The notes under the pieces are model-generated. The model saw only the letters and a program-made list of their open reading frames with translations, was not told the origin of the DNA and did not search any database. Both the position numbers and the translations under genes were made by a program. Below, one piece after another: positions 27,561-38,850 of a DNA stretch of 64,000 nt. Each line of letters opens with the position of its first letter. Position 1 is the first letter of the stretch. This DNA is from Macrobrachium rosenbergii (taxonomy: Eukaryota; Arthropoda; Malacostraca; Decapoda; Palaemonidae): positions 42,695,509 through 42,759,508 of the forward strand of contig NC_089767.1 of assembly GCF_040412425.1 (NCBI RefSeq), in the 5' to 3' direction.

Positions 27561-28244
27561 ACATACAATAACAGTAACTTACAGTAACATTCAGAACAGC
27601 GTCCCGCGAAGTCAGAATAAACGCACCAATGGCAGAGGAAGCCACGACAAGACATAACAAACCTTTACGTCAAAAAACGTATCCGGATCCAGTTGCCTTC
27701 ACAACAAAAACATAACTCAGAGAGAAACTTTTCAACGAGGAAAAAAAAAAAAGGCTTAAGTCCAAACCTGACCTTCAATAACTTTTATACTCCTCTCTCT
27801 CTCTCTCTCTTTCTTTTTCTTACAATTTCGGAAAGATTATTCCCGGAATAATCGGTCTTGCTCGATAACTTTTCTCAACGACGGCCAAATTACTCATTCT
27901 CTTTCTCTCTCTCTCTCTCGTTTTCTTATGAACTTATTTACATGTTAACAATGTAACCTTACAGACCAATAAAAAATTGGCTGGAATGTTTTAAGCAAAA
28001 TAAAATGTACGGAGATGAGTCCTGAAGTTATGATGAGATTAGGATAGTTGTCTACGCTTGCTACGAACTTCCCCTGTACATATTTACAACTTTATATACT
28101 GGATACACTAGAGTGTACGAGAAAAAAAATGCAACACTAAGTTTTTTCACATTCCACAAACTCTTACACAACTTACTTTTTTGAGTATGTACTTATAAAA
28201 AAACAAAAATATTAACACAGAGAAACACGGCACAAAGTAAAATT
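27561..28244. other. Low-copy sequence with two short (CT)n tracts
   Basis: CT tracts at 27792-27812 and 27903-27920. No gene seen. Confidence 0.45.
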
Positions 28245-28656
28245 AAACGAGTAAAAAATGCGCCGAAGTTTCTTCGGCGCAATCGAGTTTTCAGTACAGC
28301 GTATAATCACGGCCACCGAAAATAGATCTATCTTTTGGTGGTCTCGGTATAATGCTATATGAGCCGCGGCCCATCAAACTTTAACCACGGCGCCCGGTGG
28401 TGGCCTGGTCTATATCGTTGCCAGATGCACGATTATGGCTAACTTTAACGTTAAATATAACAACACCTACTGAGGCTGGAGGGCTGTAATATAGTATGTT
28501 TGATGACTGGGGGGTGGATGATCAACATACCAATTTGCAACCCTCTAGCCTCTGTCGTTTTTAAGATCTCAAGGCGGACAGATAAAAATGCGGACAGAAT
28601 AAAGTGCGGACAGACAGACAAAGCCGGCACAATAGCTATCTTTTACAGAAAACTAA
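28245..28656 (+). repeat. Family H copy 9, full length
   Basis: All hairpins are present. Hairpin 1 is at 28260-28280. It carries a GTGCGGACAGAATAAA-type iteron pair. The central near-palindrome has several substitutions (ATATAGTATG). Confidence 0.93.
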
Positions 28657-29020
28657 AATATGCAAAAATGGTCGAGCAAAAGACGGAATAAAAGATAATC
28701 TGCACAAGAAACATGAAAGGACTTTCTCATGAAAAGATATATCATGTTCGAACTGATTCCTTGTTCTTCAGAGAAAACTATACTTCTTAAGAAAAGCGGC
28801 TTAGCTTCGGAATAAATTGAACGAAAAAAAAAAACAAATTGCATTTATGATTGCTTACACTTCTTACTCTGTTACAGGAAACATAAACTGTGATTCGTAT
28901 CAATTTCAGCTGTGACATCTTTTGCAATCTTTGATCGAAACCAATATCGTGTGAGCCAACGAATAGAACTATCTGGAGTGCGATCAAGGTCAGCTTTGAT
29001 TTTCATGTTAAGTTTATCAA

Positions 29021-29188
<168 letters not shown>

Positions 29189-29486
29189 TATATATATTCA
29201 TACATACATACATGCATACACACATACTTACAATATTTACAGCAAAACTACCTGGCGGAAATATTCAGCAAATATCAGCCTGAAGTACGCGTAAATAAAA
29301 TATATCCCATGGGGCTTTCGTGCATTTGCATAATACAGGATCTTCAGACGTGCATACTGAAAATACATGAGAGCTCTCGGAAAAGGTTTCTCTTCTTCAC
29401 TTTTTCCCCCAATTTATTGTTTTCTGAAATATGTGCACACAAAAATTTTTATGTATAGTGCATGTATATATCTTTATACACACATA

Positions 29487-29842
29487 CTGCCCTGAAATAG
29501 AAGACTGCAATATCTGCAAAAATACAGAACTGAGAAAAATGGTAGATACTCCCTGGCCTTACTACTGATTTTGCAGAGACTGCAAATGGGACCCCCTAAA
29601 TACTCGTGGAAAGCATTGAAGAATCAGAATGATTGTGTATTATTGTTTCACTAGCCCAATAACTGGCATATCTCAATTTCGATAATTTTGCAGATACTGC
29701 AAATGGGACCCCCTAAATAAAGAACTGAAGAATCATTCTGAAACTGCAGTAACTTGTGTATTGAGTGTTTCAGGAGCCCAATAGGTTGCACATCTCAATT
29801 TCGAAAATTTTGCAGATACTGCAGTTTTCCATTCTAGGGCAG
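29487..29842. mobile_element. Family M element, short form
   Basis: Same termini as the 17.2 kb copy (CTGCCCTGAAATAGAAGACT and its inverse, 31 of 37 positions matching), but with only about two of the 120-bp internal units. It is bounded on both sides by TATACACACATA (29475-29486 and 29843-29854), which could be a target duplication. No transposase. Confidence 0.82.
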
Positions 29843-29901
29843 TATACACACATATATGTCTATATATACGTACATACATATATATTCATATACAAACACA
29901 C

Positions 29902-29903
<2 letters not shown>

Positions 29904-29958
<55 letters not shown>
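29904..29958. repeat. (TA)n microsatellite
   Basis: Clean TA array of about 27 units. Confidence 0.95.
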
Positions 29959-29963
<5 letters not shown>

Positions 29964-30344
29964 AAAATGCAGTTTGTCACCAGCTAACATTTCCCTGGCA
30001 CTCTCTAATAAATTCCTCAAGATTCTCATTAGACAGCAACTTTTCCATCCTTCTCAAAATCCCAGACTCGGATGTGACAACCGGTTAACTTGACGTACAG
30101 GTAACAAAGCAATGAATATGCGTCAACTGCCTCTATGACGTCACCTGAACTGAACATTTCACCCAAAGGTTAATCATAAATACAGCAGGGAAGGAGATAA
30201 TATAGTCAATCAGTCCATTGCTTGATTGAGAGTTCTCACAACACCAAGCTTAAAAACGGCCTGTTAATTGTTTCGTTAATGACAATGGGGTTCTTAATTG
30301 ATAATTAATCAAACTGCAATTAAGTCCCTTTAAAATAAGACTGA
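29959..30344. other. Low-copy island with CRE and homeodomain-like words
   Basis: Non-repetitive. Contains a perfect TGACGTCA at 30136-30143 and clustered TTAATTG/TAATTA words at 30259-30320. Candidate regulatory DNA only; no gene is visible. Confidence 0.3.
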
Positions 30345-30660
30345 ATTGAATTGAATATACATGGAATGTTAGGCCAAAGGCCAAGCACTGGGACCTATGA
30401 GGTCATTCAGCGCTGAAATGGAAATTGACAGTGAAAGGTTTGAAAGGTGTGAACAGGAGGAAAACCTCAAAGAAGTTGCACTATGAATCAATTGTCAAGA
30501 GAGGGTGGAAAGTAAGAGAATATGGAAGGAGGTACAGTAAAAGGAGCGAAAGGTGTTGCAGCTAAGGGACCAAAGAAGGCACGCTGCAAAGAACCATAAG
30601 TAATGCCTACAGTGCACCGCATGAGGTGCACCGACGACACTACCTCCCTACGGAGGTGAT
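30345..30660 (+). repeat. Family S1 SINE-like copy, full length
   Basis: About 315 bp from GAATTGAATATACATGG through GGCCAAGCACTGGGACCTAT, GGTTTGAAAGGTGTGAACAG and AATGCCTACAGTGCACCGC to CTACCTCCCTACGG. No pol III A/B boxes are convincing and there is no poly-A tail. Frames in the 49.8 and 58.8 kb copies share an Arg-rich peptide, but frameshifts break it here. Probably a non-autonomous retroelement of unknown type. Confidence 0.88.
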
Positions 30661-30703
30661 GAAGGCACAGTGGTATATAACCACGTTAATGTATAGACAA
30701 AAT

Positions 30704-31128
30704 AAACAAGTAAAAAATGCGCCGAAGTTTCTTCGGCGCAATCGAGTTTTCTGTACAGCGTATAATCAAGGCCACCGAAAATAGATGTATCTTTCGGTGA
30801 TCTCGGTGTAATGCTGTGTGAGCCGCGGCCCACGAAACTTGAACCACGGGCCGATGGTGGCCTATCTTATATAGTTGCCAGAAGCACGATTATGGCTAAC
30901 TTTAACCTTAAATAAAATAAAAAAAACTGAGGCTAGAGGGCTGCAATTTGGTATGTTTGATGATTGGAGGGTGGATGATCAACATACCAATTTGCAGCCC
31001 TCTAGCCTCAGCAGTTTCTAAGATCTAAGGGCGGACAGAAAAAGTGCGGACAGAATAAAGTGCGGACAGAATAAAGTGCGGACGGACAGAAAAAACCGGC
31101 ACAATAGTTTTCTTTTACAGAAAATTAA
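30704..31128 (+). repeat. Family H copy 10, full length, extra iteron
   Basis: All hairpins are present. It has three GGACAGAA(T)AAAGTGC iterons (31029-31080) where most copies have one or two. It begins 44 bp after the end of an S1 copy. Confidence 0.95.
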
Positions 31129-31306
31129 TATAAAAAAGTCGACAATTTTAAAGTCGCATCTCTGCTGAAAAACACGTGGAACTTTTTTTTTTAGCTTGTT
31201 AACTTTATTACAAAACTTGATAAATCTGTCACATGCAGAAATTACAAATTTACTACAAAGGTATTATGGACGCTGTTAGTTGCAACAATCGAGAGGATAA
31301 TTATTA

Positions 31307-31469
<163 letters not shown>

Positions 31470-31721
31470 CGTGTGAGCGCATATTCTACTAACTACAAGA
31501 AACGTAATATGAAACGCATAGACCAAATACTTGAGTATACATACATACATATATATATATACATATACATTTTCCTAATACATATTCCATTCATGTTGGT
31601 CGTTGCCCACTGGTGCCAGAGGTTTGAACGCGAAGACTACTATGTTTCGTATTTTGTATATTCAAGGAGAAGATTGGCAATTTCGTATGAATCAGACGCA
31701 TCGCTGTTGAATAATTTAAGA

Positions 31722-31722
<1 letters not shown>

Positions 31723-31798
<76 letters not shown>
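31723..31798. repeat. (GA)n microsatellite
   Basis: Clean GA array of about 37 units. Confidence 0.95.
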
Positions 31799-31803
<5 letters not shown>

Positions 31804-31889
31804 AATCACTTTTTATGCATGCTCATTTGCATATTCTATCACAAAAAAATATTAGCGCAACCAAAACACAGGCAAATGGATAGTAAAAC

Positions 31890-32100
31890 TAAATCTGTAT
31901 ATATACATACAACATACTAATACACATATGTATACACACATACGTGTATATATATATGCATATAAATATAAATATAAATGTATATATACAAATATATGTG
32001 TGTGTAAATTTGTGTATATAAATATAATATATATATAAATATATATATTATATATATACATATACATACACACATACATACATATACATATACATAGCCC
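31890..32100. repeat. Interrupted TA/TACA/TG simple repeat
   Basis: Degenerate TA, TACA and TG repeats with no long uninterrupted block. Confidence 0.8.
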
Positions 32101-32458
32101 CCAAACCAGACCCCAATAATCATCACACAAACATGATCAACACAGCCTAGCACGTACAATGCCAACCCACATACATTACGCTGACGGCGCCATTACTCAC
32201 GAGCAACAAAGATTATGCGATATGCACAGACATCGCAATAGCACTCTACCGTATCATATAGCCTCCCTTAGTCCCTGTTTCTATATCCCACTATAGAATA
32301 TGCATAGCAGGGCATGGGATAAGGTCTGCAATAACCGGAGTGGGAGATATTAAAAAGTCTCTGGGCGCCAGGCCCTAGTGATGGATGTTAAATCAGAGGC
32401 TTGCTGGGGAAAGATATTACAATTTAGGTATATATAAGTTAGAGATAGTTGCTTAGGT
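32101..32458. other. Low-copy sequence, no gene seen
   Basis: No recognised repeat or domain. Confidence 0.45.
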
Positions 32459-32459
32459 T

Positions 32460-32539
<80 letters not shown>

Positions 32540-32575
32540 TGCTTTCTTATCAATAATAATAATAAATGCTGTTCC

Positions 32576-32644
<69 letters not shown>
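32459..32644. repeat. Two (AAT)n arrays
   Basis: AAT arrays at about 32461-32539 and 32577-32644, separated by TGCTTTCTTATC and TGCTGTTCCT words. They explain the poly-Leu and poly-Tyr frames. Confidence 0.95.
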
Positions 32645-32645
<1 letters not shown>

Positions 32646-32706
32646 TTTTATTATTCCTGGAGAAAATCAAACATAAAATGTTAAAGAAATACTGTTCACA
32701 AAATTC

Positions 32707-33125
32707 AACAAGTAAAAATTGCGCAGAAGTTTCTTCAGCGCAATCGAGATTTCTGTACAGCCGCTGCAGCGTATAATCGAGGTCACCGAAAACAGATCTA
32801 TCTTTCGGTGGTCTCGGTATAGTGCTGTATGAGCCGCGGCCCATCAAACTTTAACCACCGCCCGGTGGTGGCCTGTCCTATGTCGTTGCCAGAAGCACGA
32901 TCATGGCTAATTTTAACCTTAAATAAAATAAAACCTACTGAGGCTAGAAGGCTGCAATTTGGTATGTTTGATGATTGGAGGGTGGATGATCAACATGCCA
33001 ATTTGCAGCCCTCTAGCCCCAGTAGTTTTTAAGATCTGAGGGCGGGCAGAAAAAGTGCGGACAGAATAAAGTGCGGACGGACAGACAAAGCCGGCACAAT
33101 AGTTTTCTTTTACAGAAAACTGAAA
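32707..33125 (+). repeat. Family H copy 11, full length
   Basis: All hairpins are present. Hairpin 1 has substitutions (GCGCAGAAG and CTTCAGCGC) that change both arms at non-matching positions. Two iterons. Confidence 0.94.
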
Positions 33126-33356
33126 CTGGATGGAAAATGTAACTCGCGAACCTTTCTGTGTATTTCATAAAATAAAATTTTTTCACTACGAATTCTCGAC
33201 GCATCTGGATAGTAAGTAAAGCCAATACGACATTACACAGAAGTTTTAAACAGCAATAGCTGAAAGTGTTCGTCGAAATGGCGGGAACGGAGAAGGATTC
33301 AAAGAACAATTCCAGGGACAATTTCTGGGAGGAATATTTACCGGTAAGGCAAAGGC

Positions 33357-33360
<4 letters not shown>

Positions 33361-33437
<77 letters not shown>

Positions 33438-33473
33438 AATAAATTCTGGGAGGAGTACATACTGATAAGGAGA

Positions 33474-33547
<74 letters not shown>

Positions 33548-33698
33548 TGAATTCAAAGAACAAATTCTAGCCAGAATATATACTTATAAGACAAACAAGT
33601 GAGAGAGAGAGAGAGAGAGAGAGGAATTCAAAAGACATTTCAAAGAACATATCCTGGGGAAGAATACATACTGATAAGACTGATAAGACAAAGAAGTT

Positions 33699-33755
<57 letters not shown>
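33361..33755. repeat. Higher-order (GA)n plus spacer array
   Basis: GA arrays (33363-33432, 33483-33544, 33601-33623, 33701-33754) alternate with 50-80 bp spacers sharing GAATTCAAA, AATTCTGGGA and ACTGATAAGA. Confidence 0.92.
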
Positions 33756-33757
<2 letters not shown>

Positions 33758-34610
33758 TGACAGTACTACAACTTCCGCATCTTCCTACACATCTAAGATG
33801 ACGGATAAGAGATTTCTGTTCCATCTGTAGGGAGACTCCGACGCAAAAAAGAGATTCTCTAACTCAAGATTCCCCGGGAAAGCAGGACTGAGTTGGAGGG
33901 TGGAGGGGACAGGAATCAGGGTAGGTGGACCTGGGAAGGGTGGGGGGGTGGGGGGTACACAGAACGCGGGATGAATGGTAATAGAATAGAACCTGCCTTT
34001 GAAAATTCTTCGGACGAGGCTCGGAGTAATTCCTACGCAAGAAACAAGACGCCCATCGGCGGGTCATCATTTTTTTTCCACGAATTATGTACCCAAACCC
34101 GGTCTGTGTTTTACCTTCCGGCGGATACGAGAGGAAAAAGATCTCTCCGGCAAAAGCTGTGGAGAAATGTGATGAAATGTATATGGATTCTCTTTTAGTT
34201 TTTTTTTTTTTTTGAGGGAGAAACCGGTCGAGGAACTATCAAAGAGAAAGAGGGCTATTACTTTTTCCGATATATAACAACAACAATATTGTTATAATAA
34301 GAACATCTATGGTACAATGAAGAAGCCTAATATACAGGAATAGCGATAAAGTAATAAAAAAAAATACAAGCCTTCTTTGCAGTATTATGAAAACGTTTTA
34401 GGTTGTAGATTTTTTAATAACTTCATATTCTACAATAGGGATTTAGATTTGATTTCACGACATGTCCTCATCTTTTCTCAAAAGCCAGCCCCTTTGGAGC
34501 CACACAGAAAAATAAAAATCAATAGACCAACAGTTAGAAGATATCTTTTGGGGATTTTTCCCACATCCCAAGATACCTTACACATCCTGCTCATTCAAGG
34601 ACGAATTAAG
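33756..34610. other. Low-copy sequence with a G-tract cluster
   Basis: Contains G runs at 33937-33955 (see findings). Frames of 100-103 codons (33893-34198, 34377-34688) are not recognisable, and the second runs into an H repeat, so I do not call genes. Confidence 0.45.
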
Positions 34611-35017
34611 CAAGTAAAAAATGCGCTGAAGTTTCTTCGGCGCAATACAGATTTCTGTACAGCGCATAATCAAGACCACCGAAAATAGATCTATCTTTCG
34701 GTGGTCTCGGTATAATGCTGTATGAGCCGCGGCCCATCAAACTCTAACCACGGCCCGGTGGTGGCCTTTCCTATATCGTTGCCAGACGTACGATCGTGGC
34801 TAACTTTAACCTTAAATAAAATAAAAACTACTGAGGCTAGAGGGCTGCAATTTGGTATGTTTGACGGCTGGAGGTTGGATGATCGACCCACCAATTTGCA
34901 GCCCTCTAGCCTCAGTAGGTTTTAAGATCTGCGGGCGGACAGAAAAGGTGCGGACAGAAAAAATGCGGACGAACAAACAAAGCCAGGACATTAGTTTTCT
35001 TTTCAGAAAACTAAAAA
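34611..35017 (+). repeat. Family H copy 12, full length (reference copy)
   Basis: Order of parts: head CAAGTAAAAAATGCGC; hairpin 1 at 34623-34643; hairpin 2 at 34674-34706 between two GTATAAT-like words; CCGCGG/CCACGG weak stem at 34726-34752; AT-rich linker; central near-palindrome of about 100 bp at 34824-34923; iterons at 34932-34970; terminal hairpin at 34991-35014. No coding capacity. Confidence 0.95.
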
Positions 35018-35317
35018 GAAATGATAAATAATTATCATACAATTCAAAGTGTAATAACAGTTTAGAAGATTCCTTAACAGAGGTAAAAAAAAAATAAACG
35101 ACAGCCATCAAAGGTAAAATGGTATTATGAACATGCTTAAAGGACCCAATTATCATCAGGTGGGTCTATTCACGTACATAAAACAGTTTCCCTGACACAG
35201 GAGGCGCCACGTAACTTTTCAAAATCTCGTTGTTAAATGAGTCCAGTTTATAATTGTGCTGATTCATATTAAAATTACCACATTTTTCATTACGGAGAGA
35301 TTCAGCCAATCTCCCCT

Positions 35318-35732
35318 TTTTAGTTTTCTGTAAAAGAAAACTATTGTGCCGGTTTTGTCTGTCCGTCCGCACTTTATTCTGTCCTCACTTTTTCTGTCCG
35401 CCCTCAGATCTTAAAAACTACCGAGGCTAGAGGGCTGCAAATTGGTATGTTGATCATCCACCCTCCAATCATCAAACATACCAAATTGCAGCCCTCTAGC
35501 CTCAGTAGTTTTTATTAGATTTAAGGTTAAAAGTTAGCCATAATCGTGCTTCTGGCAACGACATAGGACAGGCCACCACCGGGCAGCGGTTAAAAGTTTC
35601 ATGGGACGTGGCTCATACAGCATTAAACCGAGACCACCTAAAGACAGATTTATTTTTGGTGGCCTTGATAATACATTGTACAGAAAACTCGATTGCGCCG
35701 AAGAAACCTCGGCGCATTTTTTAACTTGTTTT
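35318..35732 (-). repeat. Family H copy 13, full length
   Basis: Antisense full-length copy lying tail-to-tail with copy 12 at a distance of 300 bp. The two could pair in cis along their full length. Confidence 0.95.
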
Positions 35733-35895
35733 CAATGTTCTAAAATTTTAATGTGAGATATTTTCGTTGCGTTATTAATAACGATTCCACGGTCATGTTG
35801 CGGTCTGTGATGAAATACAGCACTAGTGTTATACTCCTCTTTCCAGCTGAATCGTTATATGATATGTTCTTCGAGTTTCAAAACCAATCGCTTCA

Positions 35896-35899
<4 letters not shown>

Positions 35900-35964
<65 letters not shown>

Positions 35965-35977
35965 CATATATATATAA

Positions 35978-36069
<92 letters not shown>
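35900..36069. repeat. (TA)n microsatellite
   Basis: TA arrays of about 65 and 90 bp, separated by AGCATATATATATAAGTA. Confidence 0.96.
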
Positions 36070-36071
<2 letters not shown>

Positions 36072-36507
36072 TTAATTTTCTGTAACATAAAACACACATG
36101 CATTCAGACATAAACACACCGCTTTAGGCAAACACGAACGCCAAAATACATTCAATACGTAAAAATATATCTTGGCCACGTTCGAATTACCACCGCATCC
36201 AATACATGAATATTAATAACCACTTTTCCGCGCGAGCGATTAAGCCCATCTTTTTATATCCCCCGGGTTATTTGCGATGTAATTATACCACAATATTCAA
36301 TTACCTCCAGTCAACTCGTCTTCCCTGGGACTGAATACACAATAAGCGTTGCCGGACGCACGAACGAACGAACGAAGGCCAAGAGAGAGACGAGGTCTGG
36401 TCTACCCAATCGGGCGGAGTCGCCTCCCACCTGGGGTAACTACGTAGGCGATGACGTATCTTAGAGGTACAACCTGCTCGTTACGTCAATTCACCTGCTG
36501 ACGCTAT
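36070..36507. other. Low-copy, GC-richer island
   Basis: Non-repetitive. Contains CGAA x4 (36358-36375), CCCAATCGGGCGG at 36405-36417 (CCAAT and GC-box-like), GATGACGTATC and TTACGTCAATT (CRE-like), and two CACCTG E-boxes. A promoter or enhancer is possible but no gene start is visible. Confidence 0.3.
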
Positions 36508-36795
36508 AATGAGCCACGGCCCGGTGGTGGCCTGTGTTGTTGGCACCTATAGCGGTGCCAGACGCACGATCATGGCTAATCTTTAACCTCAAATCAAAGA
36601 AAAACTACTGAGGCTAGAGGGCTGCAATTTGGTATGTTTGATGATTGGAGGGTGGATGATCAACATACCAATTTGCAGCCCTCTAGCCTCAGTAGATTTT
36701 AAGATATGCGGGCGGACAGAAAAAGTGCGGAGAGAAAAAGTGCGGACGGACAGACAAAGCCTGCACAATAGTTTTCTTATACTGAAAACTAAAAA
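36508..36795 (+). repeat. Family H copy 14, 5' part missing
   Basis: Lacks hairpins 1 and 2. Starts near CTATAATGAGCCACGG. It has a GGCACC/GGTGCC hairpin at 36542-36559, like copy 3, and the CAGACGCACGATCATGG marker. The central near-palindrome and 3' end are intact. Confidence 0.92.
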
Positions 36796-37039
36796 CCAGC
36801 ATCAAATATTTAACCATTTCCGTTTTTGAATCCAGCACCAAACTTTTACTGACAACAAAACTTTTATGACTGACACCAAAACTCTCGTGACAACAATCTG
36901 CCGACGCTGTTCTTTTCCTGCGTTTGTTTTGGAGGTAAGAAGTAATTAGTTCCAATATCTTTTATCAACGCAATCCATCACGTAACCTTGGAAGGTTGCT
37001 AATGGTGGTTCCTGTTTCGTCTCCCGTCACTTAAGCATG

Positions 37040-37041
<2 letters not shown>

Positions 37042-37132
<91 letters not shown>
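37042..37132. repeat. (TA)n microsatellite
   Basis: Clean TA array of about 45 units abutting a SINE. Confidence 0.96.
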
Positions 37133-37135
<3 letters not shown>

Positions 37136-37301
37136 GAGTCGGGAAGTTGGGGAAACACGCTGGTATGCAAAGCAGTTGGCTTGTCCAGGTGACTCCTTGG
37201 ATGCACAGGTGCCTTCAGGTTCCAACTTCTTTTATGACTTGTATGGCCTAGTGGGCAGCGCCCTCGCCTTTCAATTGAAGGGCCTGTGTTCGATCCTGCC
37301 A
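37133..37301 (+). repeat. tRNA-related SINE (family T)
   Basis: Leader TGAGTCGGGAAGTTGGGGAA, then a tRNA-like segment with A box TGGCCTAGTGGGCAG (37241-37257) and B box TGTTCGATCCTG (37286-37300). The A box fits the TGGCNNAGTGG consensus. The expected 3' tail is missing because the sequence switches into an H element. Confidence 0.8.
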
Positions 37302-37512
37302 GGTGGTGGTCTGGCCTATATCGCTGCCAGACGCACGATTATGGCTAACTTTAACCTTAAATAAAATAAAAAACTACTGAGGCTAGAGGGTTGCACTTCA
37401 GTATGTTCGATGAATGGAGGGCGGATGATGAACATACCTATTTGCAGCCCTCTAGCCTCAGTAGTTTTTAAGAGCTGAGGGCGGACAGGAAAAAGTGTTG
37501 ACACAATATTTT
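37302..37512 (+). repeat. Family H copy 15, fused to a SINE
   Basis: Begins inside the element at GGTGGTGGTCTGGCC and runs through the central near-palindrome to one iteron. Both the 5' hairpins and most of the 3' terminus are missing. Confidence 0.9.
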
Positions 37513-37588
37513 TTAATTTCTCCTTTTTGTAAGAAATATCAAGAATATTAAAGCCATCACTCAACCTCCTTTGGAAATTGTACTAGCT

Positions 37589-37592
<4 letters not shown>

Positions 37593-37645
<53 letters not shown>
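37593..37645. repeat. (CT)n microsatellite
   Basis: Clean CT array. Confidence 0.95.
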
Positions 37646-37646
<1 letters not shown>

Positions 37647-37948
37647 AGCCCTTACTTTCTACCTTTTCATTAGCTGGGTTGTATTTTCAGTCTTCTCTGT
37701 GATTATAATCGTGATGAATGCAGCTGGGTGCATATTAGGGGAGAAGAAATTCCCAATCTTCTTGTTCTTCTTACTTTATCTATTTTCAGACGCCTACACC
37801 CACGCATGCGCGCACACACATACACACAAAAACACGCACACACAAAAACACACACACACACCAAGCTGACAGTAGTAACACTTCGTTTGTTAAGCGCAGT
37901 CGAGGAATAGAGGGGCTGGTTAAGTACCAGTTTGCACAGCCATCATGA
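37646..37948. other. Low-copy sequence with CA-rich part
   Basis: Interrupted CA repeats at 37813-37860. Otherwise nothing recognised. Confidence 0.5.
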
Positions 37949-38280
37949 AACAAGTAAAAAATGCGCCGAAGTTTCTTCGGCGCAATCGAGCTTTCTGTAC
38001 AGCGTATAATGCTGTACGAGCCGCTGCCCATGAAGCTTTCAGCCACGGCTCGGTGGTGGCCTGTCTTATATCGCTGCCAGACGCACGATCTTGGCTAATT
38101 TTAACCTTACATAAAATAAAAACTATTGAGGCTAGATGGCTGCAATTTGGTATGTTTGATGACTGAAGGGTGGATGATCAACACACCAATTTGCAGCCCT
38201 CTAGCCTCAGTAGTTTTTAAGATCTGAGGGCGGACGGAAAAAGTGCGGACGGACAGATAAAGCTATCTCAATTATTTTCA
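37949..38280 (+). repeat. Family H copy 16, hairpin 2 deleted
   Basis: Hairpin 1 is intact (37965-37985). The sequence then runs GTATAATGCTG directly, with hairpin 2 and one GTATAAT gone. The 3' terminal hairpin is degraded. Confidence 0.93.
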
Positions 38281-38640
38281 CAAGCCCTCTGAACATTCAT
38301 GGGCTAAGGCGTCGGCCTTGCAGCCTCACAAAGTAAAAAACTTGCAAAAACTGCAATTACCACGAAGAAAAGAAATCTGAAAAATATATTCACTAACGAC
38401 TATTTTGAACAAGTCACCTACTTTTCTGAACGTCAATTACGTCAAAGTCTGTCCCTCGGTATTTATCCAGCACGGGCATTCCGCCCACTTACGCCCTTCC
38501 TGCTCCTGGGGCGTAGTACAAAGACCTCTGACATCTGCTCACTTAGCTGTGGGCGTCACACTCTTCGGCAGACTGGAGGAATGATTTTACATTCATGAAG
38601 CCGTGGATTTAATTTCTCTCGGAATGGACACAGCTCGTGG
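38281..38640. other. Low-copy sequence, no gene seen
   Basis: No recognised family. Contains CRE-less, balanced sequence. Confidence 0.4.
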
Positions 38641-38723
38641 CGAGAGAGAGAGAGAGAGAGAGGCTTGCAAAACATACATGATGATGCTTATCAACGTCAA
38701 CAGATGCAAACGTCAATTGTTGT

Positions 38724-38791
<68 letters not shown>

Positions 38792-38850
38792 GGATATATC
38801 CCGGTCCATCTGTCGTATTCTGTATCACTGTCTTTGTCTGAATGACTGAG

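Noticed and set aside
32350..32553. Poly-Leu, poly-Asn, poly-Ile and poly-Tyr frames
   Set aside because: AAT/ATT trinucleotide arrays. The same applies at 16.2, 39.0, 39.4, 43.7 and 49.2 kb.
34377..34688. 103-codon frame
   Set aside because: Its last third is family H sequence. The first part is not recognisable.
37240..37301. Functional tRNA gene
   Set aside because: A and B boxes are good, but the acceptor stem does not close and the sequence belongs to a dispersed SINE.
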